NCBI GenBank assembly: GCA_937926785.1
Contig: CALBBQ010000003.1
Coordinates: 1 to 49,887 of the forward strand
Direction: 5' to 3'
Source of the DNA: an uncultured Bacteroidales bacterium
Lineage (GTDB): Bacteria; Bacteroidota; Bacteroidia; Bacteroidales; Tenuifilaceae
Length of the DNA stretch: 49,887 nucleotides
Position numbers and translations under genes: made by a program. The stretch's first letter is position 1. Each line of letters begins with the position of its first letter. The notes under the pieces were generated by a model. The model made no database searches, was not told where the DNA came from, and saw only the letters and a program-made list of their open reading frames with translations. Positions 27,292 through 35,422 of the stretch are shown one piece after another.

Positions 27292-28641
27292 ATGAAAGTA
27301 TTTCGGCTTATTTCTTTTTTATTTTTCACAGCAGTGGCTGTTGTTCCTGTAAAATCGCAGGAAAGTATCGCTATCGATAAGGTCATTGCAGTTATTGGCA
27401 ATGAACGAATCCTCCTATCCGACGTGGAACAGGAACTGCTTCGGATAAAGATGCAGGGGAACACAGAGGCCGGCATAACCCGTTGCAACGTGCTTGAACA
27501 GCTTATGATCCAGAAGCTGCTGATTACCCAGGCCAAAATCGATAGTCTTAACACAAACGAAAACTCCGTTGAGATGGAGGTTGACCGCAGGCTGAAATAT
27601 TTCATAAACCAAATAGGATCAGAGAGGGCACTGGAAAACTATTTTAATAAGCCCATATTTGAAATTAAAGACGATTTGCGCGAGATTATCAGGGAGCAAC
27701 AGCTCACCCAGCAAATGCGTCAAAAAATAGTGGATAAGGTAAAGATAACCCCATCCGATGTAAAGTCGTTTTTCAAAAAGATACCTGCCGATAGCCTTCC
27801 CATGGTTCCCTTGCAGTATGAGCTGCAACAAATTGTCATCTATCCGCCTGCTGCCGATAAGGCAAAGCTGGAAGCCAGGGAACGACTGCTTGAAATCAGA
27901 AACCGCATTCTAAACGGGGAACGCTTTGCCACCCTGGCAGCCTTGTACTCCGAGGATCGCGCCTCAGCAATCAAAGGAGGCGAGTTAGGGTTCCGATCCC
28001 GCGAAGAACTGGTTAAATCCTTTGCCGATGCTGCATTTAATCTTAAAGAAGGGCAGATAAGCCAAGTAGTTGAAACCGAGTATGGTTTTCATATCATACA
28101 GCTTATTGAAGCTCGCAACGACCAGGTTAACGTAAGGCATATACTGCTCAAACCTCAGTTCACCAACGATTTGCTGGCAAAAGCCATTCAAAAACTTGAC
28201 AGCATTGCTAACAAGATTAAGGCGGACAGCATAACCTTTGATGAAGCAGTTGTTCGTTTCTCCGAGGATAAGAAAACCAACCTGAACAAGGGGCTCATGG
28301 TGAACCCCCAAACCAACTCATCGCTATTTGAAAAGGAATTCCTCCAGCCCTCAGACTTCTATGCCATTAAGGATCTGAAAGAAGGCGAGATTAGCGCACC
28401 GTTTGAATCGCGCGACGAGCATGCAAACGTGGTTTTCAAGATCATAAAAGTTAAACGCATTGTTCCGGCTCACAAGGCTAACCTCAAAGATGACTACGAC
28501 AAGATACAGGCTATGGCCAAGGCCAATAGGGAAAACGAAATTCTCAGGGATTGGCTCAACAAAAAGATAAAAACCGTGTACATGCGTATCGACAAGGAGT
28601 TCCATAGCTGCAATTTCGAAACCAAGGGGTGGATTAAGTAG
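27292..28641 (+). CDS. surA: Periplasmic chaperone/peptidyl-prolyl isomerase SurA
   Basis: 449 residues from the ATG at 27292; the frame extends further upstream into the previous gene, but the signal peptide (SFLFFTAVAVVPVKSQ) fixes this start. SurA N-domain: AIDKVIAVIGNERILLSDVE. Parvulin 1 has LQYELQQIVIYPP, KGGELGF and EYGFHIIQL. Parvulin 2 has VNVRHILLKPQF, followed by a divergent, probably inactive half (NKGLMVNPQ). As in E. coli SurA, it should deliver outer-membrane proteins to the Bam complex. It is 7 bases after the lipoprotein gene and 10 bases before the OstA-like gene, so coupled expression is likely. Confidence 0.9.
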   Translation: MKVFRLISFLFFTAVAVVPVKSQESIAIDKVIAVIGNERILLSDVEQELLRIKMQGNTEAGITRCNVLEQLMIQKLLITQAKIDSLNTNENSVEMEVDRRLKYFINQIGSERALENYFNKPIFEIKDDLREIIREQQLTQQMRQKIVDKVKITPSDVKSFFKKIPADSLPMVPLQYELQQIVIYPPAADKAKLEARERLLEIRNRILNGERFATLAALYSEDRASAIKGGELGFRSREELVKSFADAAFNLKEGQISQVVETEYGFHIIQLIEARNDQVNVRHILLKPQFTNDLLAKAIQKLDSIANKIKADSITFDEAVVRFSEDKKTNLNKGLMVNPQTNSSLFEKEFLQPSDFYAIKDLKEGEISAPFESRDEHANVVFKIIKVKRIVPAHKANLKDDYDKIQAMAKANRENEILRDWLNKKIKTVYMRIDKEFHSCNFETKGWIK

Positions 28642-28651
28642 ATTCCAGGGA

Positions 28652-30247
28652 ATGAAACCTTTTAAACTAACTCTTTTTCTTCTTCTTGCTCTTTTCATGG
28701 GTAAGCCCTACCTTGGTTTTGCCCAGCAAAAAACAAAAATCAGGTTTGAGGGGGCTCAAAGCATGAAAAGCCTGAACCTGAACAACCAAAAGCTTATCCG
28801 GTACATAGGGAATGTCAGGTTTCAGCATGAAAACACACGAGTAATCTGCGATAGCGCATACCATAACCCTGAGGAGAACTGGTTTAACGCATTCGGCAGC
28901 GTGAGAATAGTGCAGGGTAAAACCACCATAACTGGCGAAACCCTGTATTACGATGGAAAAACCTCGCTGGGAAAAATAACCGGTAAGGAGGTAAGGCTGG
29001 TGGACGATGAAACCACGCTCACCACCCAAACCCTGTTTTTCAACTCAAAAACTAATGTTGCTTACTATACCACTCCCGGAACAATTACCACCAAAAACTC
29101 GAAGCTGAACAGCCAAAGGGGATACTTTAACCGAGCCAGCAACATGCTATCCTTCGCAGGGTCAGTTGTAATGGAAGATCCTGATGGAACAATTTATACC
29201 GATTCATTAACCTATAACACCAACTCCGAGCTCGCCAACTTCTTCGGACCTACCCACATCTTTAACAAAGATAACTTCGCCTACTGTGAGAAAGGTTGGT
29301 ATAACAAAAAGATTGATCAGGCAAACCTCCAGCAGAATGCCTACATTCTAAATAAAAGCAACAAGATTTTTGGCGATAACATCTTCTACGACAAAGCTAA
29401 AAAATACGCCCGGGCACTGGGCAATGTGGTTCTGATTGACACAGCAAACCGGGCTTACATCTATGGACAGAAAGCGAATTACTGGCAGGAAAGCGAACAA
29501 GCCGAAATTGCGGACAATCCCTACCTAATGCTGGTGGACAATACCGATAGCCTTTTTTTGAAAGCAGATCAAATGCTTCTAATCTCACGTAAACTGAATA
29601 CCAAATCTGATTCAACCTACAGGTTGTTAAAAGCCTTGGGGAACGTGAAATTTTACCGAAACGACGTTCAGGGTTTATGCGATTCCATGATATACAATAC
29701 CCGCGACTCAGTTATAGACATGTACGTAAACCCAATTCTTTGGAACGACGTGAATCAGATGAGTGCCGATCACATCAAGATTCTCTCCAGGAGTAACAAG
29801 ATAAGCCAAATGGATTTTGCCGGAAATGCTTTCATTGCTTCGCATGAGGAGGGAAATTTCTACAACCAGATAAAAGGAAAAACCATTACAGCCATGTTTA
29901 CCGATGGCAAAGTTGAGAAAATTGAGGTTTCAGGTAACGGACAGGCAGTTTACTTTGTCCGCGATGCCAACATGCTCACCCTGGCCAACCGATCGGAGAG
30001 TGCAAAAATCTACATTACGGTAAGAAATAACAAGGTAAGTCGCGTGAACTTCCGCGAAAAACCTTCGTCAAACCTTTATCCTATTGAGAAAGTTGAACAA
30101 GAAGATGTAATGCTTAAAGGATTCAAATGGCACAGCGGCTTAAGGCCTGCAAACAAGTACAGCATTATACCCGCAAATTTTAAGCCTCAGCCCGTTGAAC
30201 GTGGCGAAACCCTGCGAAAAAAAGTGCTAAAAACAGAAATAAAATAG
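28652..30247 (+). CDS. OstA-like protein (LptA/LptD N-domain family)
   Basis: 531 residues with a signal peptide (FMGKPYLGFAQQ), then repeated beta-jellyroll segments of the OstA/LptA type: LIRYIGNVRFQHENTRVICD, NAFGSVRIVQGKTTITGE, MLSFAGSVVMEDPDG and YARALGNVVLIDTANRAYI. Each gives the xGNVxxxxxx repeat that forms the lipid-holding slot. No C-terminal LptD barrel is present. In Bacteroidota such proteins are thought to act in LPS or lipid transport across the periplasm. Its place directly after surA supports an envelope-biogenesis operon. It ends in a basic tail just before the terminator. Confidence 0.85.
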   Translation: MKPFKLTLFLLLALFMGKPYLGFAQQKTKIRFEGAQSMKSLNLNNQKLIRYIGNVRFQHENTRVICDSAYHNPEENWFNAFGSVRIVQGKTTITGETLYYDGKTSLGKITGKEVRLVDDETTLTTQTLFFNSKTNVAYYTTPGTITTKNSKLNSQRGYFNRASNMLSFAGSVVMEDPDGTIYTDSLTYNTNSELANFFGPTHIFNKDNFAYCEKGWYNKKIDQANLQQNAYILNKSNKIFGDNIFYDKAKKYARALGNVVLIDTANRAYIYGQKANYWQESEQAEIADNPYLMLVDNTDSLFLKADQMLLISRKLNTKSDSTYRLLKALGNVKFYRNDVQGLCDSMIYNTRDSVIDMYVNPILWNDVNQMSADHIKILSRSNKISQMDFAGNAFIASHEEGNFYNQIKGKTITAMFTDGKVEKIEVSGNGQAVYFVRDANMLTLANRSESAKIYITVRNNKVSRVNFREKPSSNLYPIEKVEQEDVMLKGFKWHSGLRPANKYSIIPANFKPQPVERGETLRKKVLKTEIK

Positions 30248-30252
30248 AAATT

Positions 30253-30281
30253 AAAAAGGAGAGGCACCCCCTCTCCTTTTT
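30253..30281. terminator. Bidirectional intrinsic terminator after the OstA-like gene
   Basis: A perfect 12-bp inverted repeat (30253-30264 with 30270-30281, loop CACCC) with A and T flanks lies between the convergent OstA-like and DUF2795 genes, 5 bases from each stop. It can serve both. Confidence 0.85.
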
Positions 30282-30286
30282 AGATC

Positions 30287-30508
30287 TTAGTACTCATCCT
30301 CATTGAACAGGAAGTCCTCCTTGGTAGGATAGTCGGGCCAGATATCTTCAATGCTTTCATATATTTCATTCTCATCCTCCAGTTCCTGAAGGTTTTCAAT
30401 CACCTCAAGGGGAGCTCCTGAACGAATAGCGTAGTCAATAAGCTCCTCCTTTGTTGCTGGCCAGGGTGCATCTTCGAGCTTGGATGCCAATTCTAATGTC
30501 CAGTACAT
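30287..30508 (-). CDS. DUF2795 small acidic protein
   Basis: 73 residues, strongly acidic. It contains MYWTLELASKLEDAPWPATK and APLEVIENLQELEDENEIYE, the hallmark of Bacteroidota DUF2795 proteins: a small helical fold whose function is unknown. A good promoter candidate stands about 57 bases upstream and the shared terminator lies just after the stop. It is probably monocistronic and, given its size, may be highly expressed. Confidence 0.85.
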   Translation of the reverse strand: MYWTLELASKLEDAPWPATKEELIDYAIRSGAPLEVIENLQELEDENEIYESIEDIWPDYPTKEDFLFNEDEY

Positions 30509-30564
30509 AATTTTAAAAGTTTAAAAAACTGAGAGTCAATCAAATAATCACTTCAGCTGTAACA

Positions 30565-30592
30565 CAAATATATTAATTTTTTAGAATTACAA
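30565..30592 (-). promoter_or_regulatory. Promoter candidate for the DUF2795 gene
   Basis: On the minus strand TTG (30590-30592) is followed after 17 bases by TATATTTG (30565-30572), an exact TAnnTTTG. It overlaps the last codons of the upstream adenosyltransferase gene and gives a leader of about 50 bases. Confidence 0.6.
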
Positions 30593-31135
30593 GTTAGGCT
30601 GCCATTTTATTTGCTCAACCCCAAAATCTTTGCCAAGTTTGCGCGACAGGGTGAAAAAGTAATCGCTGAGTCTATTAAGAAAGATTATTAAATTCTCGGG
30701 CAGGGGTGTTTCTTCAGCCAAACGGGTAGCCAAACGTTCCGCCCTCCGACAAACTGTTCGGCAAACGTGGCAAATAGATACCGCTTGGTGGCCACCAGGA
30801 AGGACGAATGAGGTAAGGGGCTCCAGCAGTGCATCCATGGCATCAATTTCAGCTTCTATACGCTTGATATCTGCATCTTCGATTTTAGGAATCCGAACCT
30901 TACAATCGGTACAGTCGGCTGCTAGAATGGATGCGCAGTTCATCAACCGATCCTGTATAAAAACCAGAGTTCTTAAGGTAGTCTCATCAATTTTCTGATC
31001 GCGCAACAGGCCTGTGAACGCAATAAGTTCATCTACTGTGCCATAGGTCTCAATTCTGGGGTGATATTTAGGAACACGAGCTCCTCCAATCAGGGAGGTT
31101 GTTCCCTTATCGCCTGTTTTGGTGTATATTTTCAT
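30587..31135 (-). CDS. Cob(I)alamin adenosyltransferase, PduO/MMAB type
   Basis: 182 residues from the ATG at 31133-31135; an upstream ATG at 31189 would add an unlikely 18-residue extension. The family signatures are MKIYTKTGDKGTTSLIGG (ATP-binding N-terminus), ETYGTVDELIAF and CRTVCRRAERLATRL, plus LNRLSDYFFTLSR near the C-terminus. It attaches the adenosyl group to cobalamin, making coenzyme B12 for enzymes such as methylmalonyl-CoA mutase. No cobalamin-dependent enzyme lies in the window. It is followed by the DUF2795 gene, which seems separately transcribed. Confidence 0.92.
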   Translation of the reverse strand: MKIYTKTGDKGTTSLIGGARVPKYHPRIETYGTVDELIAFTGLLRDQKIDETTLRTLVFIQDRLMNCASILAADCTDCKVRIPKIEDADIKRIEAEIDAMDALLEPLTSFVLPGGHQAVSICHVCRTVCRRAERLATRLAEETPLPENLIIFLNRLSDYFFTLSRKLGKDFGVEQIKWQPNL

Positions 31136-31212
31136 ACCGTAATAAGTTGCGTTGCAAGTTAGCTTAACTATCTGGTTATTCAAAACCATTAAAAAACAAC
31201 GCAGCGGGCTTT

Positions 31213-31944
31213 TTATTGTTCATTGAGAACAACCTTTTGCTTGAGAATAGGGTTGGGGTTCACTTCATCCGATTCAATCAAACCATCACGAAGGCGAACG
31301 ATTCTTCGGGCATGGCGGGCAATATCCTCTTCATGCGTAACCACAATTATGGTATTACCCTGCTCATAAATCTCCTCAAAGAGATTCATAATATCAATTG
31401 ATGTTTTGGAATCGAGGTTCCCGGTAGGCTCGTCGGCCAGTATGATGGAGGGGTTGTTTACCAAAGCTCTGGCCACGGCAACGCGCTGGCGTTGACCACC
31501 CGATAGTTCATTGGGCTTATGCTCCATTCTGTCCGATAAACCAACATTACCGAGAGCCCGCTTAGCCATTTCAATGCGTTCGTGTTTGGGGATTCCTGCA
31601 TAGATGAGCGGTAGCATCACATTATCGAGAGCAGTGTAGCGGGGCAAAAGGTTGAAGGTTTGAAACACAAAACCAATCTCCTTGTTGCGGATCTCAGCCA
31701 ACCTATCATCAGAGAGCTTACTCACATCGGTTCCGTTCAGAATATATGTTCCCTCGGTTGGGGTATCAAGGCAGCCCAGGATATTCATCAGGGTTGACTT
31801 ACCGGAACCGGATGGTCCCATTATGGCAACGTACTCGTTCTTTTTTATGGTTAAATCGACACCTTTTAGAGCTTTAACCACCACGCTACCAACTTGGTAG
31901 TACTTTTTGATGTTGAGGATTGAGATTAGGTTTTGATCGTGCAT
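31213..31944 (-). CDS. ABC transporter ATP-binding protein (MacB/LolD type), no adjacent permease
   Basis: 243 residues with Walker A GPSGSGKS, signature [15 protein letters not shown], Walker [13 protein letters not shown] and a switch histidine in [34 protein letters not shown] and [17 protein letters not shown] place it with the MacB/LolD/FtsE-type ATPases that power mechanotransmission rather than import. Its permease is not next to it: the upstream neighbour is an O-methyltransferase (24 bases) and the downstream one an adenosyltransferase. The partner must be encoded elsewhere. The substrate is unknown. Confidence 0.9.
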   Translation of the reverse strand: MHDQNLISILNIKKYYQVGSVVVKALKGVDLTIKKNEYVAIMGPSGSGKSTLMNILGCLDTPTEGTYILNGTDVSKLSDDRLAEIRNKEIGFVFQTFNLLPRYTALDNVMLPLIYAGIPKHERIEMAKRALGNVGLSDRMEHKPNELSGGQRQRVAVARALVNNPSIILADEPTGNLDSKTSIDIMNLFEEIYEQGNTIIVVTHEEDIARHARRIVRLRDGLIESDEVNPNPILKQKVVLNEQ

Positions 31945-31968
31945 ATTTTATATTTTAGTTAAAAACGT

Positions 31969-32784
31969 TTAGTATGGGCCATACCGCAAGTTAAAATGCT
32001 GCTTCGCAATTCCGTCTCTAAAAAGCAGAATACCACACCGAAACAAATCGATAGAGATTGATACCGCTTCGTTTGACGCTAGCTCACTCCAGGCCTGCTC
32101 CATATCATCGCTCCACCGGATGTCATCAACTACAACAACCGATTCCGGATGCAGCTTTGGTAGTATGACTTCGAAATACTGTAAAAGTTTAGTTCCGTTA
32201 TGATCACCATCTATAAAAACAAAATCGATTCTTTCTAAATCCTTCATTAGCCTTGGCAACTCGGTATCAAAGATTCCACAGCAAGGAGTTATATTTTTTA
32301 AACCCAAAATATCGAAGCGTTTCTGTGCAATGCCTAAAATGGCCTCATCGCCCTCAATGGTATAAAGCGTTCCGGCTGGGTTTGCCTTGGCTATGTAAAG
32401 GGAACTCATGCCCACCGAGGTTCCAAGTTCAAGTATGTTTTGGGGCTTGTAGTGATTGACCAGCCGATAAAGCAACCGGCCAAGATGCGGAGGAACTGCA
32501 ACACTCCGAGCCAGTTGGCTAAGCTTTACCAGTTCACCGCGGAATCCTCCGTTTAAACTTTCGGCCACCGATTTCCTGATGATGCCGATGTCGCACCTCA
32601 GTAATTCCTTCCTGTACTTCTCAATATCGGCATAGGCCTCCCCTTTTACATCGTTCGAAATAACGGAGGTATATAGGTCATACACGAATGGCGAGTGAAT
32701 CCCATGTCCTCCTTTGGGTAAGCTATGCCTTCTGAAACTTAAGTACTCTTTTAAAATCCCCCAAACTCCCCTTCTCATTGCCAT
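31969..32784 (-). CDS. SAM-dependent class I methyltransferase (O-methyltransferase-like)
   Basis: 271 residues. The Rossmann motif I is NILELGTSVGMSSLYIA, followed by acidic residues LYTIEGDE and the motif IDFVFIDGDH, then VVVVDDIRWSDDM. These are the features of the catechol O-methyltransferase-like group. An N-terminal part (FRRHSLPKGGHGIHSPFVYD) is typical of a Bacteroidota subgroup of unknown substrate. It precedes the ABC ATPase by 24 bases and they may be co-transcribed. The start may instead be the Met at residue 3. Confidence 0.82.
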   Translation of the reverse strand: MAMRRGVWGILKEYLSFRRHSLPKGGHGIHSPFVYDLYTSVISNDVKGEAYADIEKYRKELLRCDIGIIRKSVAESLNGGFRGELVKLSQLARSVAVPPHLGRLLYRLVNHYKPQNILELGTSVGMSSLYIAKANPAGTLYTIEGDEAILGIAQKRFDILGLKNITPCCGIFDTELPRLMKDLERIDFVFIDGDHNGTKLLQYFEVILPKLHPESVVVVDDIRWSDDMEQAWSELASNEAVSISIDLFRCGILLFRDGIAKQHFNLRYGPY

Positions 32785-32865
32785 ATAGTTAAAGTGCTAA
32801 GGTAAGTCTGGAAGCCCTTTAATTCTTGGCTAACTGTGTTAAAAAAGGTTTAATATTATCACTTT

Positions 32866-33333
32866 TTATGAATCGGATGCTTTCTTATTTACCTCATTAC
32901 AGTTTACCTTACCCAAAGCAGATCTCTTATTCTTTTTGTAGCATATTTTGATTACCCAGTATGTTAGCGCAAGGGCAACAAGCATAGCTGCTAACGAAAG
33001 CATTTCTAAGGCGGTGCTCTTTGTCAAACCCCAAACAATGACCTTCCTGGAAATGGCAATTATGGCAACCAAAACAACCAGTTCAACATGTAACACCTCT
33101 GTTTTCAAAAAGCCTTTAACTGCCTCCAGCAACTCAACTCCTATTAGGATCATTAAAAACAGGCCGATTAACTCTTGGTACTGTTGATCAATAAATTCTC
33201 GAAGCGGGGAATTAACTAATCCATCATATAGCCTCAAAAATACATCTATTAAAGAAAGCATTAAGAGGATAGATATGATAAGCAAAGTAAAGTAAATTAT
33301 TCCGCGCTGTAAAAGTCTAAGATATCGTTCCAT
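32866..33333 (-). CDS. PsiE-like small integral membrane protein
   Basis: 155 residues with four membrane helices at about 12-32, 52-72, 80-100 and 110-130 and a basic tail. LLISILLMLSLIDVFLRLYD and LLEAVKGFLKTEVLHVELV match the phosphate-starvation-inducible E (PsiE) family. The EVLHVE segment is the most conserved part. Its function is not established in any organism. A near-consensus -7 element TATCTTTA lies at 33355-33362 on the minus strand. The gene stands alone after the terminator of the acyl-CoA ligase gene. Confidence 0.75.
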   Translation of the reverse strand: MERYLRLLQRGIIYFTLLIISILLMLSLIDVFLRLYDGLVNSPLREFIDQQYQELIGLFLMILIGVELLEAVKGFLKTEVLHVELVVLVAIIAISRKVIVWGLTKSTALEMLSLAAMLVALALTYWVIKICYKKNKRSALGKVNCNEVNKKASDS

Positions 33334-33365
33334 GTCGTTCTTTTGATTAATCAGAGTAAAGATAC

Positions 33366-33392
33366 AAAAAAAGGGAGGAATCCTCCCTTTTT
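33366..33392 (-). terminator. Intrinsic terminator after the acyl-CoA ligase gene
   Basis: A near-perfect inverted repeat with A-run and T-run flanks: AAAAAGGGAGGA (33368-33379) and TCCTCCCTTTTT (33381-33392). It lies about 20 bases past the ligase stop at 33411 and could work in both directions. Confidence 0.8.
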
Positions 33393-33410
33393 ATTATGCA
33401 GACCCTTATT

Positions 33411-35318
33411 TTAATTTCTCATAATTTTTATGGCTGATCCAATATTTTGGTCGTTGTGAATGTTCTTGCCGGTTGGGGTATATAGCAGCTCAAGCCGGTC
33501 GGCATAGAGTTTTTCAACTTTCCCCCTCACCACCTTCATTGTGCTGTTAACTAGCCCGTTTTGTTCAGTGAATGGCTCATCGAGCAGAGCAAACGTGGCC
33601 GGGAGCCAACGCTCGGGGAACATATCACCAAACTCGCCACCAGGTTTGAAACGAGCAATTTCGCTGTTGATAATATTAAGTGCCTCCTTAGCCCCCTCCT
33701 CCGATTCCGGGTCTAGTCCCTTTCCCTGGACTGCTTTCTTAAGGGCTTCCCTTGATGGAACAATCAGGGCTGTGGTATAGGGTTTTTGGTTGTTGTGAAG
33801 GACAACGCTCTCAATATACTTTGAATGCTGTACCAGCGATTCCTCAATACCTTCAGGGCTATACTTTTCGCCATCGCTGGCAATAAGTAAACTTTTAAAG
33901 CGACCAAGTACATACAAAAACCCGTCTTTATCCATGTATCCCATATCTCCTGTATAAAGCCACCCATCACGGACCGTTTCGGCAGTTGCTTTTTCGTTTT
34001 TCCAGTAGCCAACCATCACATTCTCGCCCTTAACAACTATTTCACCCTTTTGACCAAGGGGGAGCTCCTTTCCGTTTTCATCGCAAATCTTCAGCTCTAG
34101 ATACTTAACCAGGTGCCCCGATGAACCTAACTTATGACGTTTTAACGAGTTGGAACTGATGATTGGCGTGGCCTCTGATAAACCATACCCCTGCAGCATG
34201 GGGATACCAATTGCATAGTAAAAGCGTTGAAGTTCAATATCCAGCAGAGCTCCCCCTCCAATAAAAAAGTCCAGTTCACCGCCAAAAACCTCCCGGATCT
34301 TGCTGAAAAGAATTTTATCGTACATCCAAATCAATGGCTTATAGATAAAGGTAAAACCCGTTCCCTTATTCCATCCCTCCTTGTTGTACTTATAAGATAT
34401 GTTCAGGGCATGGTTGAAGAGTTTTTCGGTAAATGCACCTTTTGCCTTAATCCCGTTTTCGATATTTTTCTTGAAGTTCTTGGCCAAAGCCGGCACACTC
34501 AGCAGCAAGTTGGGTTTCAGCTCCTTAATGTTGATGGGTATATTTTTTAATGTATCCATTGGCGTTCTTCCTACTTGTACCGTTGCTATGCTGGCACCCT
34601 TAGCCATAAATGAGTATATACCGGCCACATGGGCAAAACAGTGATCAAGCGGAAGTATCAGGAGCGTTTTGTAATGAACAGGGATCTCCATTAACGTCAA
34701 GGCCTGTTCTACATTAGCCGTGTAGTTGCGGTGCGAAAGTATGATTCCCTTGGGATCGGCAGTAGTTCCAGAGGTGTAGCTGATATTGGCATAATCCTCA
34801 GGCTTCACGCTGCGGGAAACTTCCTCAACCCTACCGGGATTACTCCTCAGAAACTCATCGCCTAGCCTAAAAACCTCATCTACATAAAGATCATTCCCTT
34901 CAAGCCGTTCAGGTTTGTCAAGATAAATAACCCTGCTAACATTCGGAAGCTGTGAACGCAGCCTTTCAATCTTAGGGGCTTGTTGACCCGATACAATGAT
35001 CATAGAGGTTTCCGAATGCAATAGGCGGAAGAGCAAATCGTTCCCATCCAGCTTAACCGACAGGGGTACATTTACTGCGCCAGTGTAAAGGATTCCGAGT
35101 TCACTGATTACCCAAAGCTTTCGGCCCTCGCTGAGTAAAGCTACTTTATCGTTTTTCTTGACCCCTAAACTCAACAAGCCAGCGGCAAACCGGTACACCT
35201 CTCTTCGGGTTTCTGCGTAGGTTGTGGGCTCATACCTTTCAGTTAGCTTTTCCCAGATATATGGGTTATTGGAAAACTTGCTTACGCTTTCCTCAAAAAG
35301 ATCAATAATTGTTCTCAT
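33411..35318 (-). CDS. Long-chain fatty acid--CoA ligase (AMP-binding)
   Basis: 635 residues from the ATG at 35316-35318; the frame reaches back to 35354 but that region holds a promoter candidate. The adenylate-forming signatures are ISYTSGTTADPKGIILSHRN (P-loop motif A3), GYGLSEATPIIS (A5) and WLYTGDMGYMDKDGFLYVLGR (A7/A8). Length and overall pattern fit FadD15-like long-chain acyl-CoA synthetases common in Bacteroidota. It activates fatty acids with ATP and CoA for lipid synthesis or turnover. It is probably membrane-associated on the cytoplasmic side and monocistronic. Confidence 0.92.
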   Translation of the reverse strand: MRTIIDLFEESVSKFSNNPYIWEKLTERYEPTTYAETRREVYRFAAGLLSLGVKKNDKVALLSEGRKLWVISELGILYTGAVNVPLSVKLDGNDLLFRLLHSETSMIIVSGQQAPKIERLRSQLPNVSRVIYLDKPERLEGNDLYVDEVFRLGDEFLRSNPGRVEEVSRSVKPEDYANISYTSGTTADPKGIILSHRNYTANVEQALTLMEIPVHYKTLLILPLDHCFAHVAGIYSFMAKGASIATVQVGRTPMDTLKNIPINIKELKPNLLLSVPALAKNFKKNIENGIKAKGAFTEKLFNHALNISYKYNKEGWNKGTGFTFIYKPLIWMYDKILFSKIREVFGGELDFFIGGGALLDIELQRFYYAIGIPMLQGYGLSEATPIISSNSLKRHKLGSSGHLVKYLELKICDENGKELPLGQKGEIVVKGENVMVGYWKNEKATAETVRDGWLYTGDMGYMDKDGFLYVLGRFKSLLIASDGEKYSPEGIEESLVQHSKYIESVVLHNNQKPYTTALIVPSREALKKAVQGKGLDPESEEGAKEALNIINSEIARFKPGGEFGDMFPERWLPATFALLDEPFTEQNGLVNSTMKVVRGKVEKLYADRLELLYTPTGKNIHNDQNIGSAIKIMRN

Positions 35319-35351
35319 GTTAGTTATTGTTTGGTTCCACCAATCCAAGAA

Positions 35352-35359
35352 CAAAACTA
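35352..35359 (-). promoter_or_regulatory. -7 element candidate for the acyl-CoA ligase gene
   Basis: TAGTTTTG on the minus strand (CAAAACTA at 35352-35359) matches TAnnTTTG and lies 33 bases before the chosen ATG. A TTG occurs 15 bases further upstream, slightly closer than usual. Confidence 0.4.
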
Positions 35360-35410
35360 TAAAAATATGCTTAACAACATAATCTCAGAATGAAATTTCT
35401 GCCGTATTGC

Positions 35411-35418
35411 TACTTTTG
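35411..35418 (+). promoter_or_regulatory. -7 element candidate for the radical SAM gene
   Basis: TACTTTTG is an exact TAnnTTTG and lies only 4 bases before the ATG at 35423, so a transcript started from it would have little or no leader. No clear -33 TTG is seen at the normal distance. Confidence 0.35.
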
Positions 35419-35422
35419 CGAA

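Noticed and set aside
26922..27605. A 227-codon minus-strand frame across the SurA-like genes
   Set aside because: It spans the junction of two well-supported plus-strand genes and has no recognisable domain.
32866..33333. Possible toxin or holin reading of the small four-helix protein
   Set aside because: Helix spacing and the EVLHVE motif fit the PsiE family better, and no antitoxin or lysis gene is near.
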